DNA of 15,251 nucleotides from PALSA-607 sp036510735 (GTDB lineage: Bacteria > Actinomycetota > Actinomycetes > Acidothermales > Acidothermaceae), in contig DATCDK010000205.1 of the NCBI GenBank assembly GCA_036510735.1, forward strand, positions 1 through 15,251, written 5' to 3'. Both the position numbers and the translations under genes were made by a program. Under the pieces are notes generated by a model, which was not told the origin of the DNA, did not search any database, and saw nothing but the letters and a program-made list of their open reading frames with translations. This document shows positions 6,880 through 15,008 of the stretch, piece after piece; the stretch's first letter is position 1; every line of letters begins with the position of its first letter.

Positions 6880-9477
6880 GTGAGAGCGATCAGACGGTTC
6901 ACTGTGCGCACTGTTCTGCCGTCGCGGTTGGCGGCACTCGGCGATCTCGTCATGAACCTTCGATGGTCATGGCATGCGGAGACGCTCGACCTCCTGGAGT
7001 CCATCGACCCGCAGACATGGCGCGCAGTCGATGGTGATCCGGGGCGGTTGCTCGGCCTCGTTCCGCATTCGCGTTTCGCCGAGTTGTCGACCGACGAGCA
7101 GTTCCTCGGTCGGCTCGACGAAGCTGCTGAGAACCTGCGTCAATACCTGACGCAGGATCGCTGGTTCCAGACGTTGGGCGAGGAGGCTCCGAAGGCGATC
7201 GCCTACTTCTCTCCGGAGTACGGAATCACTGCCGTGCTGCCGCAATACTCCGGCGGGCTCGGAATTTTGGCGGGCGACCATCTGAAGACGGCCAGCGACC
7301 TCGGTGTCCCGATCATCGGTGTCGGGTTGCTCTACCGGCGCGGCTACTTCAACCAGTCGTTGTCGCGCGATGGCTGGCAGCAAGAGCGCTACCCACCGGT
7401 CGACCCGCACGGCCTGCCACTGACGCTCTTGACCGAGGCCGACGGCTCGCCAGTGACGGTCCCGGTGCGGCTGCCCGGTCGAGACCTCCAGGCCCAGGTC
7501 TGGCTCTGCCAGGTTGGTCGGATCCCGTTGCTCCTGCTGGATTCTGATGTCGAGGGCAACGCGCAGGCCGAGCGTGACGTTACTGACCGCCTCTATGGAG
7601 GCGGCACCGATCACCGCTTCCGCCAAGAACTGCTGCTTGGTGTCGGTGGGGTCAGGGCGGTGCGCGCGTTTTGCAGGCTGACCGGGCACGCGAAGCCCGA
7701 GGTCTACCACATGAACGAGGGGCACGCCGGATTCCTTGCGCTCGAACGAATTCGCGAGCTGGTGACCGCCTCGTCGCTGTCATTCGACGAGGCACTCGAG
7801 GTCGTACGCGCGTCAACCCTGTTCACCACGCACACGCCGGTGCCGGCCGGTATCGACCGCTTCCCGCGCGAGCTCGTCGAGCACCACTTCGGTCCTCCCG
7901 ACAATGCACTCGGACTACCGCTCGACCGGGTACTTGGCCTCGGCGCGGAGAGCTTCCCTGGCGGTGACCAGAGCGTCTTCAACATGGCACTGATGGGCCT
8001 TCGGGTTGCCCAGCGTGCCAACGGCGTTTCGTTGTTACACGGCCAGGTCAGCAGGGAGATGTTCGCCGGCCTGTGGCCGAAGTTCGATCCAGCCGATGTC
8101 CCGATCACGTCGGTGACCAACGGCGTGCACGCGCCCACGTGGGTGTCGCGTGAGGTTCAGCAGATGGTCCAGCGTGATCTGGGGGTCGACCTGCAGGCCG
8201 ACGGCGCGGCGTGGGCCGGCGCCGACCACCTTGACGACCGGCAGCTGTGGGAAGTGCGGCGCGCGCTGCGCACCCGGTTGGTCGACGAGACGCGGGTGCG
8301 GTTGCGCGCGTCGTGGATACAGCGCGGCGCGATGGCGTCTGAGCTCGGCTGGATCGGCGGTGTCCTCGACCCCGACATCTTGACGATCGGGTTCGCCCGC
8401 CGGGTGCCGTCGTACAAGCGACTGACGCTGATGTTGCAAGACCGCGAGCGATTCACCGAACTGCTGCTCGACAAGGACCGCCCTGTGCAGTTCGTCATTG
8501 CCGGCAAGGCGCACCCCGCCGACGACGGCGGCAAGCGGCTGATCCAGGAAGTCGTGCGCTTCGCCGACGCTACGAACGTGCGGCATCGGGTCGTGTTCCT
8601 ACCCGACTACGACATGGCGTTGGCCCGAGTGCTTTGTGCGGGCGCCGACGTATGGCTGAACAACCCGCTGCGGCCGCTCGAGGCATGTGGGACGTCAGGC
8701 ATGAAGGCCGCGTTGAACGGCGTCCTGAACCTGTCGATTCGCGACGGCTGGTGGGACGAGTGGTCCGACGGCAACAACGGCTGGGACATTCCATCGGCAG
8801 ACGAGCTCTCCGAGGAGCGCCGCGACGAACTCGAAGCGGGCGCGTTCTACGACATCGTGTCGACACAGATGGTGCCGCGGTTCTATGACCGCGACCACAA
8901 CGGGCTGCCGAGCCGGTGGCTGGAGATGGTGCGTCACACGCTGTCGTCACTCGGACCGAAGGTCGTCGCCACTCGGATGCTGCGCGACTACGTGAACAAC
9001 CTGTACACGCCGGCGGCGCTGTCGTCGCGTGCGATGGAAGACACGAAGTTCGGCGGCGCCAAGCACCTCGCGGCCTGGAAGAAGCGGGTCGCCGCGGCGT
9101 GGCCGGGTGTGCGCGTCGAGCACATCGAAGCGCGTGGGGTCTCCGATGCGCTCGAGTACGGCACGGTGGTTTCGCTGCGTGCGGTGGTCGCGTTGGGCGA
9201 CCTCGCGGCTGAAGACGTCGACGTGCAGGTCGCGTATGGCCGGGTCGACGAGAACGACCAGATCACCGGCCCGACGTACTCGTCGCTGCGCCTTTCGGAC
9301 AAGCGCGATGACGGCAGCTGGGTCTACGAAGGCGAGATGACGCTCGACCGCACCGGACCGTTCGGCTACAGCGTGCGAGTCCTTCCGGCTGATGCCTTGT
9401 TGGCCTCGCCGGGAGAACTTGGCCTGATCGCCGTACCGGCTGCGGGCGAAGGAATGGTCACCGGCGACCTCCGCTGA
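6880..9477 (+). CDS. glgP: alpha-glucan (glycogen) phosphorylase GlgP
   Basis: GlgP (GT35) uses phosphate to release glucose 1-phosphate from alpha-1,4-glucan ends. It is a PLP enzyme of the actinobacterial type with an N-terminal DUF3417-like region. From GTG 6880 it has 865 residues. The start MRAIRRFTVR matches what I recall of homologues; ATG 6868 and 6874 in the same frame are alternatives. Motifs include AYFSPEYGI at 108-116, PQYSGGLGILAGDHLK at 121-136 and HMNEGHAGFLALERIRE at 277-293. Also present are FTTHTPVPAGIDRF at 315-328, TNGVH at 413-417, ARRVPSYKR at 506-514, and EACGTSGMKAALNG with PLP lysine Lys609. No Shine-Dalgarno precedes any candidate start, which fits a leaderless mRNA beginning at the GTG. 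It is divergent from the GlgE cluster and probably supplies the degradative arm. Confidence 0.95.
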   Translation: MRAIRRFTVRTVLPSRLAALGDLVMNLRWSWHAETLDLLESIDPQTWRAVDGDPGRLLGLVPHSRFAELSTDEQFLGRLDEAAENLRQYLTQDRWFQTLGEEAPKAIAYFSPEYGITAVLPQYSGGLGILAGDHLKTASDLGVPIIGVGLLYRRGYFNQSLSRDGWQQERYPPVDPHGLPLTLLTEADGSPVTVPVRLPGRDLQAQVWLCQVGRIPLLLLDSDVEGNAQAERDVTDRLYGGGTDHRFRQELLLGVGGVRAVRAFCRLTGHAKPEVYHMNEGHAGFLALERIRELVTASSLSFDEALEVVRASTLFTTHTPVPAGIDRFPRELVEHHFGPPDNALGLPLDRVLGLGAESFPGGDQSVFNMALMGLRVAQRANGVSLLHGQVSREMFAGLWPKFDPADVPITSVTNGVHAPTWVSREVQQMVQRDLGVDLQADGAAWAGADHLDDRQLWEVRRALRTRLVDETRVRLRASWIQRGAMASELGWIGGVLDPDILTIGFARRVPSYKRLTLMLQDRERFTELLLDKDRPVQFVIAGKAHPADDGGKRLIQEVVRFADATNVRHRVVFLPDYDMALARVLCAGADVWLNNPLRPLEACGTSGMKAALNGVLNLSIRDGWWDEWSDGNNGWDIPSADELSEERRDELEAGAFYDIVSTQMVPRFYDRDHNGLPSRWLEMVRHTLSSLGPKVVATRMLRDYVNNLYTPAALSSRAMEDTKFGGAKHLAAWKKRVAAAWPGVRVEHIEARGVSDALEYGTVVSLRAVVALGDLAAEDVDVQVAYGRVDENDQITGPTYSSLRLSDKRDDGSWVYEGEMTLDRTGPFGYSVRVLPADALLASPGELGLIAVPAAGEGMVTGDLR

Positions 9478-9505
9478 GGTTTGCCCCGCACAAACCGCGC
9501 ATTCA

Positions 9506-9522
9506 CTGCCCCCAGGGGGCAG
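9506..9522. terminator. G/C hairpin between convergent glgP and glgX
   Basis: CTGCCCCC, one A, then GGGGGCAG is a perfect 17-bp inverted repeat in the 69-bp gap between two converging genes, with flanking CACT/AGTG that could extend pairing. There is no T-run on either side, as is common for actinobacterial terminators. It could stop transcription from both directions. Confidence 0.65.
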
Positions 9523-9546
9523 CAAGTGCACAGGATTTCGCTTGGG

Positions 9547-11607
9547 TCAGTGGGCGCGCAGCACCATGAAGGCAACGGCGGGGACGTCGACCGTGCTGCC
9601 CGCGGCGAGGGTCGCGCTAAGCGCCTGCTCGGTGTTGTCGACTACGACCTCGTAAGTCGTCGCCCAAGGGGCGCTCGGGAGTGTGAAGGTCGACGGGTTG
9701 AGGCCGCCGTGCATGATGACCAGGAACGAGTCGTCGACAACGGGCTCGCCGTGCTCGTCGACTTGGCGAATGTCCTTGCCCGACAGGTACATCGCGATCG
9801 TGCGCGGGTTGAGATCGGACCAATCCGACGCCGCCAGCTGCGCGCCGTCGGATCTGAACCATGCGAGGTCGGCGGTGCCGTCGCCGTGTAGCGACCTGCC
9901 AGTGAAGAACGACTCTTGGCGGAACACGATGTGGTCGCGGCGCAACGCGATGACGGCACGGGTGAAGTCTTCGAGTGACTCGTCGCGCGTCGACCAGTCG
10001 ACCCACGCTAACTCGTTGTCCTGGCAGTAGGCATTGTTGTTGCCGTGCTGGGTGCGGCCCATCTCGTCGCCGTGGCCAAGCATCGGAACGCCGGCCGACA
10101 GCACCAGCGTGCCGAGGATCGCTCGCACTGCGCGCTGCCGAATCTGCGTTACGAGCGGATCGTCGGTCTCGCCTTCGTGACCGCAGTTCCAGTTGTGGTT
10201 GTCGTCGGATCCATCGCGGTTGTCTTCGCCGTTCGCATCGTTGACCTTGCCGTTGTAAGTGACCAGGTCGTGCAACGTAAAGCCGTCGTGGCACGCGACA
10301 AAGTTGATGGAGGCGTCGGGTAGGCGGCCGCTGCCCTGGTAGATATCCGACGAGCCCGCGAGCCGGTAGCCCAGCTCGCGGACGTCAGTGGCGCCGCAGA
10401 GCCAGAAATCCCTTGTCGTGTCTCGGAAACGGTCGTTCCACTCCGACCAAGGTGCGGGAAAGTTGCCGACCTGGTAACCACCTGGTCCGACGTCCCATGG
10501 CTCGGCGATCAGCTTCACCTGCGACAGCACGGGATCTTGGTTGACCGCCTCGAGGAACGACGACTGCGCGTCGAAGGCGTTGCTTGCTCGGGCCAGCGTC
10601 GGCGCGAGGTCGAAACGGAACCCGTCGACGTGCATCTCTGTTACCCAGTAGCGCAGCGAGTCCGTGACGAGTTGCAGCATGTGCGGGTTGCGGAGATCGA
10701 GTGTGTTGCCGCAGCCGGTGTAGTTCACATACCCGCCACCGGAATCGAGCCGGTAATACGACTGGTTGTCGATACCGCGCAACGACAGGGTCGGGCCAAA
10801 TGCGTCGCCCTCGGCGCTGTGGTTGTACACGACGTCGAGAATGACTTCGAGCCCGGCGGCGTGCAGCGCCTTCACCATCGCCTTGAACTCGCCAACCTGT
10901 TCACCCCGAGTGCCGGACGACGAGTAGCCGCCGTGTGGTGCGAAGAAGCCGAGGGTGTTGTAGCCCCAGTAGTTCGACAGCCCGCGGCGTAGGAGGGCCG
11001 TCTCACTGACAAAGTGGTGGATTGGCAGCAGTTCGAGGGTTGTGACGCCGAGCTGTTTCAAGTAGTCGGTAGCGGCTCGGTGCGCCAGCCCGGCGTACGT
11101 GCCCCGCAGTTCCTGCGGCACGTCGGGGTGTTGCATGGTGAACCCGCGCACGTGCACCTCGTAGAGGACCGTGTCGGACCATGCGATTGCGGGTGAGCGA
11201 TCCTTGCCCCATTCGAACTCGTCGTGCACCACGACAGACCTGGGCACAAACTCGGCCGAGTCGTGTGGGTCGTTCTCGAACAATGCGTCGTCGAGTTCGA
11301 AAGTGCCGTCGAACGCGCGGGCGTACGGGTCGACGAGCAACTTGTTGTCGTTGAAGTGCGCGCCGTTGCTGGGGGCGAGTGTGCTATCGACGCGGTATCC
11401 GTAGCGGGTGCCTGCTCCCACACCGGGCAGATAGCCGTGCCACACGTGGAACGTCGACTCGCGCAGCGGCACACGGGTCTCGGTGCCCTGGTCGTCGAAC
11501 ACGCATAACTCGACCCCGGTTGCGTTCGCGGAGAACAGCGCGAAGTTAGTGCCACCGTCATCGACGGTGGCACCAAGGGGCTGCCAATGACCGGGCCAGA
11601 TGTCCAC
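9547..11607 (-). CDS. glgX: glycogen debranching enzyme GlgX (isoamylase type)
   Basis: GlgX hydrolyses alpha-1,6 branches of glycogen, usually after phosphorylase has shortened the outer chains. The 686-residue protein is of usual length. It has a CBM48-like N-terminal domain (about 8-125) and a GH13 barrel with VLYEVHVRGFT at 147-157, LELLPIHHF, NYWGYNTLGFFAPH at 212-225 and DVVYNHSAEGD at 258-268. The catalytic residues are in GFRFDLAPTLAR (nucleophile Asp333), LIAEPWD (acid Glu369) and ACHDGFTL (Asp441). QDNELAWVDW follows in the C-terminal half. The start is GTG 11607, 4 nt after the upstream DUF998 stop, with AGGA overlapping that stop. Nothing in the window indicates a treY/treZ neighbourhood, so a TreX role is less likely than GlgX, although sequence alone does not separate them. 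Confidence 0.94.
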   Translation of the reverse strand: MDIWPGHWQPLGATVDDGGTNFALFSANATGVELCVFDDQGTETRVPLRESTFHVWHGYLPGVGAGTRYGYRVDSTLAPSNGAHFNDNKLLVDPYARAFDGTFELDDALFENDPHDSAEFVPRSVVVHDEFEWGKDRSPAIAWSDTVLYEVHVRGFTMQHPDVPQELRGTYAGLAHRAATDYLKQLGVTTLELLPIHHFVSETALLRRGLSNYWGYNTLGFFAPHGGYSSSGTRGEQVGEFKAMVKALHAAGLEVILDVVYNHSAEGDAFGPTLSLRGIDNQSYYRLDSGGGYVNYTGCGNTLDLRNPHMLQLVTDSLRYWVTEMHVDGFRFDLAPTLARASNAFDAQSSFLEAVNQDPVLSQVKLIAEPWDVGPGGYQVGNFPAPWSEWNDRFRDTTRDFWLCGATDVRELGYRLAGSSDIYQGSGRLPDASINFVACHDGFTLHDLVTYNGKVNDANGEDNRDGSDDNHNWNCGHEGETDDPLVTQIRQRAVRAILGTLVLSAGVPMLGHGDEMGRTQHGNNNAYCQDNELAWVDWSTRDESLEDFTRAVIALRRDHIVFRQESFFTGRSLHGDGTADLAWFRSDGAQLAASDWSDLNPRTIAMYLSGKDIRQVDEHGEPVVDDSFLVIMHGGLNPSTFTLPSAPWATTYEVVVDNTEQALSATLAAGSTVDVPAVAFMVLRAH

Positions 11608-11611
11608 CGGC

Positions 11612-12280
11612 TTATCCTGCCGGGTCAGGCTCTATCTCCGACGCAGCGGGTCGAGATGTCGTGTCGTTCTCAGGCACCAATGTCGCGTCGCGCATCATCG
11701 AGATCGCCGAGGCGATGATCCACGCGTCGCCAATCGTGAGCCCGATGCGCTGCAGCAAGCCATGCACATGATCTGGTCCTGCCACGCTGGCGACCAACGC
11801 CGCAGCGCACAGCAGACCGGTAGCAATCGACGTCCGGGCAAGTGCCTTGTTGCCTCCGCGGCGCAGCGCGACGCTCGCCGCGATCGGTGTCGCTGCGAGA
11901 GATGCGTACGCGAGGCCGGCGAACGTGCCGTGGATGTCGCCGGACGTCGGCGTCCCGAGTGAGAACGCTGCCACGCCGAGCGTTGCGAGCCCGTTGGCTG
12001 CGGCGAACTTCCACGCGTGTCCGGGCAACGAGTAGCGAAGCGCGACTGCGTAAGTAGGCAGGGCGGCGCTGAAGATCAGGAATCCTGCGGTCATCGCCGG
12101 TCGAGTGGGCGCGTGCATCCGAGCGAGTTCGCTGATCGCGTCGCTCACAGGCGAGTAGTTCTTCGCCCGGGTACCCAGGATCGCCCAGTCGGCGATGAAG
12201 ACGCAGGGTCCGACGACGCCGGCCGCCGCGAGCAGGCGTTCGCGGATGGCCACAGGCTCATTGTGCCCGTGACGGGTCAC
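11612..12280 (-). CDS. DUF998-like integral membrane protein
   Basis: Function unknown. The 222-residue product has about six predicted membrane spans (roughly residues 16-35, 62-82, 90-110, 117-138, 148-167 and 174-195). It carries the NYSPVSDAISELA segment after the first span (41-53), characteristic of the DUF998 family, and has a hydrophilic, acidic C-terminal tail. The start at GTG 12280 has no clear Shine-Dalgarno; an alternative GTG at 12253 would remove nine residues. The stop lies 4 nt before glgX on the same strand, so the two are probably co-transcribed. No functional link between DUF998 proteins and glycogen debranching is known to me. The family assignment is from memory of the motif and the membrane pattern. 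Confidence 0.8.
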   Translation of the reverse strand: MTRHGHNEPVAIRERLLAAAGVVGPCVFIADWAILGTRAKNYSPVSDAISELARMHAPTRPAMTAGFLIFSAALPTYAVALRYSLPGHAWKFAAANGLATLGVAAFSLGTPTSGDIHGTFAGLAYASLAATPIAASVALRRGGNKALARTSIATGLLCAAALVASVAGPDHVHGLLQRIGLTIGDAWIIASAISMMRDATLVPENDTTSRPAASEIEPDPAG

Positions 12281-12297
12281 ATTCGTTGAAGTAGCCT
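12269..12297 (+). promoter_or_regulatory. likely leaderless promoter and overlapping palindromes before the hydratase gene
   Basis: GTGACG at 12269-12274, a 17-bp spacer and TAGCCT at 12292-12297 resemble an actinobacterial -35/-10 pair. The -10 ends six bases before the ATG at 12304. Two overlapping palindromes cover the -35: CCCGTGACGGG (12266-12276) and GTGACGGGTCAC (12269-12280). The second also spans the divergent DUF998 start codon, so a bound protein could affect both genes. Confidence 0.5.
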
Positions 12298-12303
12298 GGC
12301 GCG

Positions 12304-13104
12304 ATGGATGACTCGGTTGCGCTGCCCACCCAGTTCGTGCGCCTCGAGGTCGTTGGTGGCGTCGGCACGATTCGCCTCGATCGGCCGCCGGTCAACGCGA
12401 TGAATGCGTTGATGCAGGACCAACTTCATGAGGTTGCGCTCGAAGCGGCTGCGCGTGACGACGTGCGAGCTGTGGTGATTTACGGCGGCACCCGGTCGTT
12501 CGCGGCGGGTGCGGACGTCAAAGAGATGGCCGCGATGACGCACGCCGACATGGTTGCGCGCGCGGTGCCCTTGCAGGCCGCGTTCACGGCCGTTGCGCAG
12601 ATCCCCAAGCCTGTGGTTGCCGCGATCACCGGCTACGCGCTCGGCGGGGGGTGTGAGTTGGCGCTCGCCGCCGACGTCCGTTTTTGCGCGGACGGCGCGA
12701 AGCTGGGCCAGCCGGAAATCTTGCTCGGCGTTATTCCTGGGGCAGGCGGTACGCAGCGGCTGGCGCGACTCGTTGGTCCGGCGCGTGCGAAGGACCTGAT
12801 CTTCACCGGCCGGATGGTCGAGGCGGACGAGGCGTTGCGAATCGGCCTGGTCGACAAGGTGCTGCCGAGCGAATCTGTCTATGAAGATGCAGTTGCGTGG
12901 GCTGCGCAGTTCGCTGCCGGCCCGGCCGCGGCTTTGCGCGCCGCCAAGGAGGTCATCGACCGCGGGCTTGCGACAGATCTCGCTACCGGACTTACGGCCG
13001 AACGCGAGGCATTCGCGGCGTTGTTCGGCACCGAAGATCGCACAATCGGGATGGCCTCGTTCATCGAGTCAGGACCAGGTAAGGCCGACTTCCAGGGCCG
13101 CTAA
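12304..13104 (+). CDS. enoyl-CoA hydratase/isomerase (crotonase) family protein
   Basis: The 266-residue crotonase-fold protein is of normal length for a single-domain enoyl-CoA hydratase, which adds water across 2-enoyl-CoA in fatty-acid beta-oxidation. The CoA/oxyanion segment SFAAGADVKEM is at 65-75. The core signature ITGYALGGGCELALAADVRF spans 108-127 and is followed by GQPEILLGVIPGAGGTQRLARL. Both hydratase glutamates are present: Glu118 and Glu138, twenty residues apart, matching Glu144/Glu164 of rat mitochondrial enzyme. This favours a true hydratase over an isomerase-type crotonase, but the natural acyl-CoA cannot be told. The start is ATG 12304, with a TAGCCT -10 six bases upstream and no Shine-Dalgarno, so probably leaderless. 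It is divergent from the DUF998-glgX pair and convergent with the flavoprotein gene, with no thiolase or dehydrogenase nearby. Confidence 0.93.
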   Translation: MDDSVALPTQFVRLEVVGGVGTIRLDRPPVNAMNALMQDQLHEVALEAAARDDVRAVVIYGGTRSFAAGADVKEMAAMTHADMVARAVPLQAAFTAVAQIPKPVVAAITGYALGGGCELALAADVRFCADGAKLGQPEILLGVIPGAGGTQRLARLVGPARAKDLIFTGRMVEADEALRIGLVDKVLPSESVYEDAVAWAAQFAAGPAAALRAAKEVIDRGLATDLATGLTAEREAFAALFGTEDRTIGMASFIESGPGKADFQGR

Positions 13105-13133
13105 GCGCAGCCGGTCACTTGCGTATGCCGATG

Positions 13134-14846
13134 TCAGACACGCACGCCGAGTGCCGCGTGCACCGATCTGATCGCGCTGGAACCCTCGCCGACAGCTGCC
13201 GCGACGCGCTTCATCGAGCCCGCCCGCGCATCTCCAGCCGCGAAAACCGCCGGCATGCTCGTCTCGAACGGCAATGGCGCGCGCCCCATGTGTGCCCAGA
13301 TTTCGCCGAGGTCGGTCGCTAGCAACTGGGTATCGGTGCGAATGAAGCCATCCTCGTCGAGAGCGACGCGGGTGAGCCAATCCGTCGCCGGCACCGCACC
13401 GATGAAGCAGAAGAGCCCGCTGCACGCGGCATCGTTCACTTCGCCCGTCGCGCGGTTCGTGAGCGTGACGCGACTGAGCGACGTGTCGCCATGCAATGCG
13501 GTGACCTCGGTGTTGGTGTGGATCGTGACTTGCGGAGTTGCGTGCAGTCGGTCGGCAAGGTAGGCCGACATGCCAGCGAACAGATCGGGGCCACGCACCA
13601 CAAGGTTGACGGCGCTGTCGCGCGACGCGAGATACAGCGCGGCTTGGCCAGCGGAGTTCGCGCCGCCGACAACGGTGACGGGTTGGTTGCCGCAGACGCG
13701 GGCCTCAATTTCTGTTGCTGCGTAGTAGATTCCGGCACCCTCGAAGTCTGGCCACCGTTCGAGCGGTAGCGATCGGTACCGAGCGCCGGTGGCGACAATG
13801 ACCGATCGGGCGACGATGTCGGTGCCGTCCTGGAGGACGACGCGAAGTTGGCCTCCGGTGCAATCGAGCGAAGCCGCCTTGCAAGGGCTCGAGAGTTCGG
13901 CACCAAACTTCAGCGCTTGAATGGACGCGCGGCCGGTGAGTTCGGCGCCGCTCAAGCCGGACGGGAAGCCGAGGTAGTTCTCGATTCGCGAGCTGGCCGC
14001 GGCCTGCCCACCCGTGGCGACCGCGTCGATCAATACCGTCGCGAGCCCCTCCGACGCGCCGTACACGGCGGCGGCAAGGCCGGCGGGTCCGCCACCAACG
14101 ACGGCGACGTCGATGCTCCTGTCGGCAGAGCGGTGGTACGACAGGCCAAGGTGCTCCGCCAACTCGCCTGGGGTGGCGTGGCGAAGCGTGCGGCTCGGCG
14201 TGAGGACTGCGGGCAGGTCGGCGACAGTCAGATCAGCTGCTGTCATCACGCGTTTGCCTTCGAGCGTTTCGGCGTCGAACCACTTGTGGGGGAGCACCTG
14301 CCGCGCGGCGTACGTGCGCAGCGCGAGAGCGGTCGATGACAGGCTGCTGCCGACGATCACGATGTTGCGTGCAGCAGCCGGGGCGTCGCGCAGCAACTTG
14401 CGCCGAGTGAGCAGGGCTTTCAACAGCAGATCCGAGAGTTCCGGATCCTCCGACATCACCCGGCGAAACGCGTCCGGATTGATGCGGTACACGGTGCCGG
14501 CCTCAGTTACCCGGGCAGTGAGGAAAACCGTCTGCCCGGTCAACAGGTTGAGCTCACCAATGAGACCGCCAGCGCGATGCTGGACGACGATTGCTTCGGG
14601 CTTGCCGAGGGTGGGGGCGCTGACGATGTCGACGACTCCTTCGTCGATCAACACCAAGTCGTACGTGACGTCGCCGGGTTCGAAGAGGGTATCTCCCACG
14701 CTCACGGTTTGCGGGGTTCCGAACGCACGAAGCCGGATGCACTCGTCTTCGGTCAGCCGCGGGAACGCCAGCGCCAGATCCGCGGGGTCCGCGTCCTCGC
14801 CCTCGACGATCGAGCTCGGCAGGCTGGACGTGAGTTGTTCGGTCAT
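13134..14846 (-). CDS. cNMP-binding-like / thioredoxin-reductase-like FAD oxidoreductase
   Basis: The 570-residue protein has three parts. Residues about 25-150 form a cyclic-nucleotide-binding-like beta-roll (GDTLFEPGD at 51-59, GLIGELNLLTG at 94-104). The usual Pro-Arg of the phosphate cassette is replaced by VFLTAR, so cNMP binding is doubtful. Residues about 160-235 look like a glutaredoxin-type linker (VLPHKWFDAE, DLPAVLTP, TPGELAEHLGL). Residues about 245-570 are a TrxR-like flavoprotein: FAD motif VVGGGPAGLAAA at 249-260, NAD(P)H motif VVGGANSAGQAA at 392-403, and a C-terminal AAGD FAD motif. The active CxxC of thioredoxin reductase is absent; the position reads GIYYAATEIEA. It is thus an oxidoreductase of unknown substrate, though automatic annotation may call it thioredoxin reductase. 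The start ATG 14846 has a good AGGGG about 6-7 bases upstream. Confidence 0.88.
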   Translation of the reverse strand: MTEQLTSSLPSSIVEGEDADPADLALAFPRLTEDECIRLRAFGTPQTVSVGDTLFEPGDVTYDLVLIDEGVVDIVSAPTLGKPEAIVVQHRAGGLIGELNLLTGQTVFLTARVTEAGTVYRINPDAFRRVMSEDPELSDLLLKALLTRRKLLRDAPAAARNIVIVGSSLSSTALALRTYAARQVLPHKWFDAETLEGKRVMTAADLTVADLPAVLTPSRTLRHATPGELAEHLGLSYHRSADRSIDVAVVGGGPAGLAAAVYGASEGLATVLIDAVATGGQAAASSRIENYLGFPSGLSGAELTGRASIQALKFGAELSSPCKAASLDCTGGQLRVVLQDGTDIVARSVIVATGARYRSLPLERWPDFEGAGIYYAATEIEARVCGNQPVTVVGGANSAGQAALYLASRDSAVNLVVRGPDLFAGMSAYLADRLHATPQVTIHTNTEVTALHGDTSLSRVTLTNRATGEVNDAACSGLFCFIGAVPATDWLTRVALDEDGFIRTDTQLLATDLGEIWAHMGRAPLPFETSMPAVFAAGDARAGSMKRVAAAVGEGSSAIRSVHAALGVRV

Positions 14847-14882
14847 GAGTCACCCCTCGGCCGCTCTTGGCTCTGTCACAGC

Positions 14883-14912
14883 ACCCTAACCAAGCTGACG
14901 GGCAGAGGTGAA
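14883..14912 (-). promoter_or_regulatory. candidate promoter of the flavoprotein gene
   Basis: On the minus strand, TTCACC (14912-14907), an 18-bp spacer and TAGGGT (14888-14883) form a reasonable -35/-10 pair. This gives a leader of about 30 nt that includes the AGGGG ribosome-binding site. Assignment is by pattern only. Confidence 0.45.
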
Positions 14913-14955
14913 CCGTGCTCGTTCAGCCGACAGCGATCAGCTCACGGAGCGCTTC

Positions 14956-14968
14956 CCCGAGGCTCGGG
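14956..14968. promoter_or_regulatory. 13-bp inverted repeat in the divergent flavoprotein/winged-helix gap
   Basis: CCCGAG, one G, CTCGGG is a perfect palindrome upstream of the rightmost gene, 28 bp before its TAGCCT -10. It could be an operator; it does not sit at a gene end, so a terminator is unlikely. The rest of the 162-bp gap (14847-15008) holds only the promoter-like elements listed separately. Confidence 0.3.
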
Positions 14969-14996
14969 TGTCCCGGAGAGTTGTCCGCCGGTCGCC

Positions 14997-15002
14997 TAGC
15001 CT
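14997..15002 (+). promoter_or_regulatory. -10 element of the winged-helix gene (leaderless)
   Basis: TAGCCT ends six bases before the GTG at 15009, identical in hexamer and spacing to that before the hydratase gene. No convincing -35 is visible, and there is no Shine-Dalgarno. Confidence 0.45.
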
Positions 15003-15008
15003 GACCTC

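Noticed and set aside
6723..7004. Extension of glgE by 94 codons to an ATG at 7004
   Set aside because: It would run across the divergent control region and the glgP start, and the extra residues have no family similarity.
13105..13133. Terminator between the hydratase and flavoprotein genes
   Set aside because: The 29-bp gap holds only a 4-bp CGCA/TGCG pairing, too weak to call.
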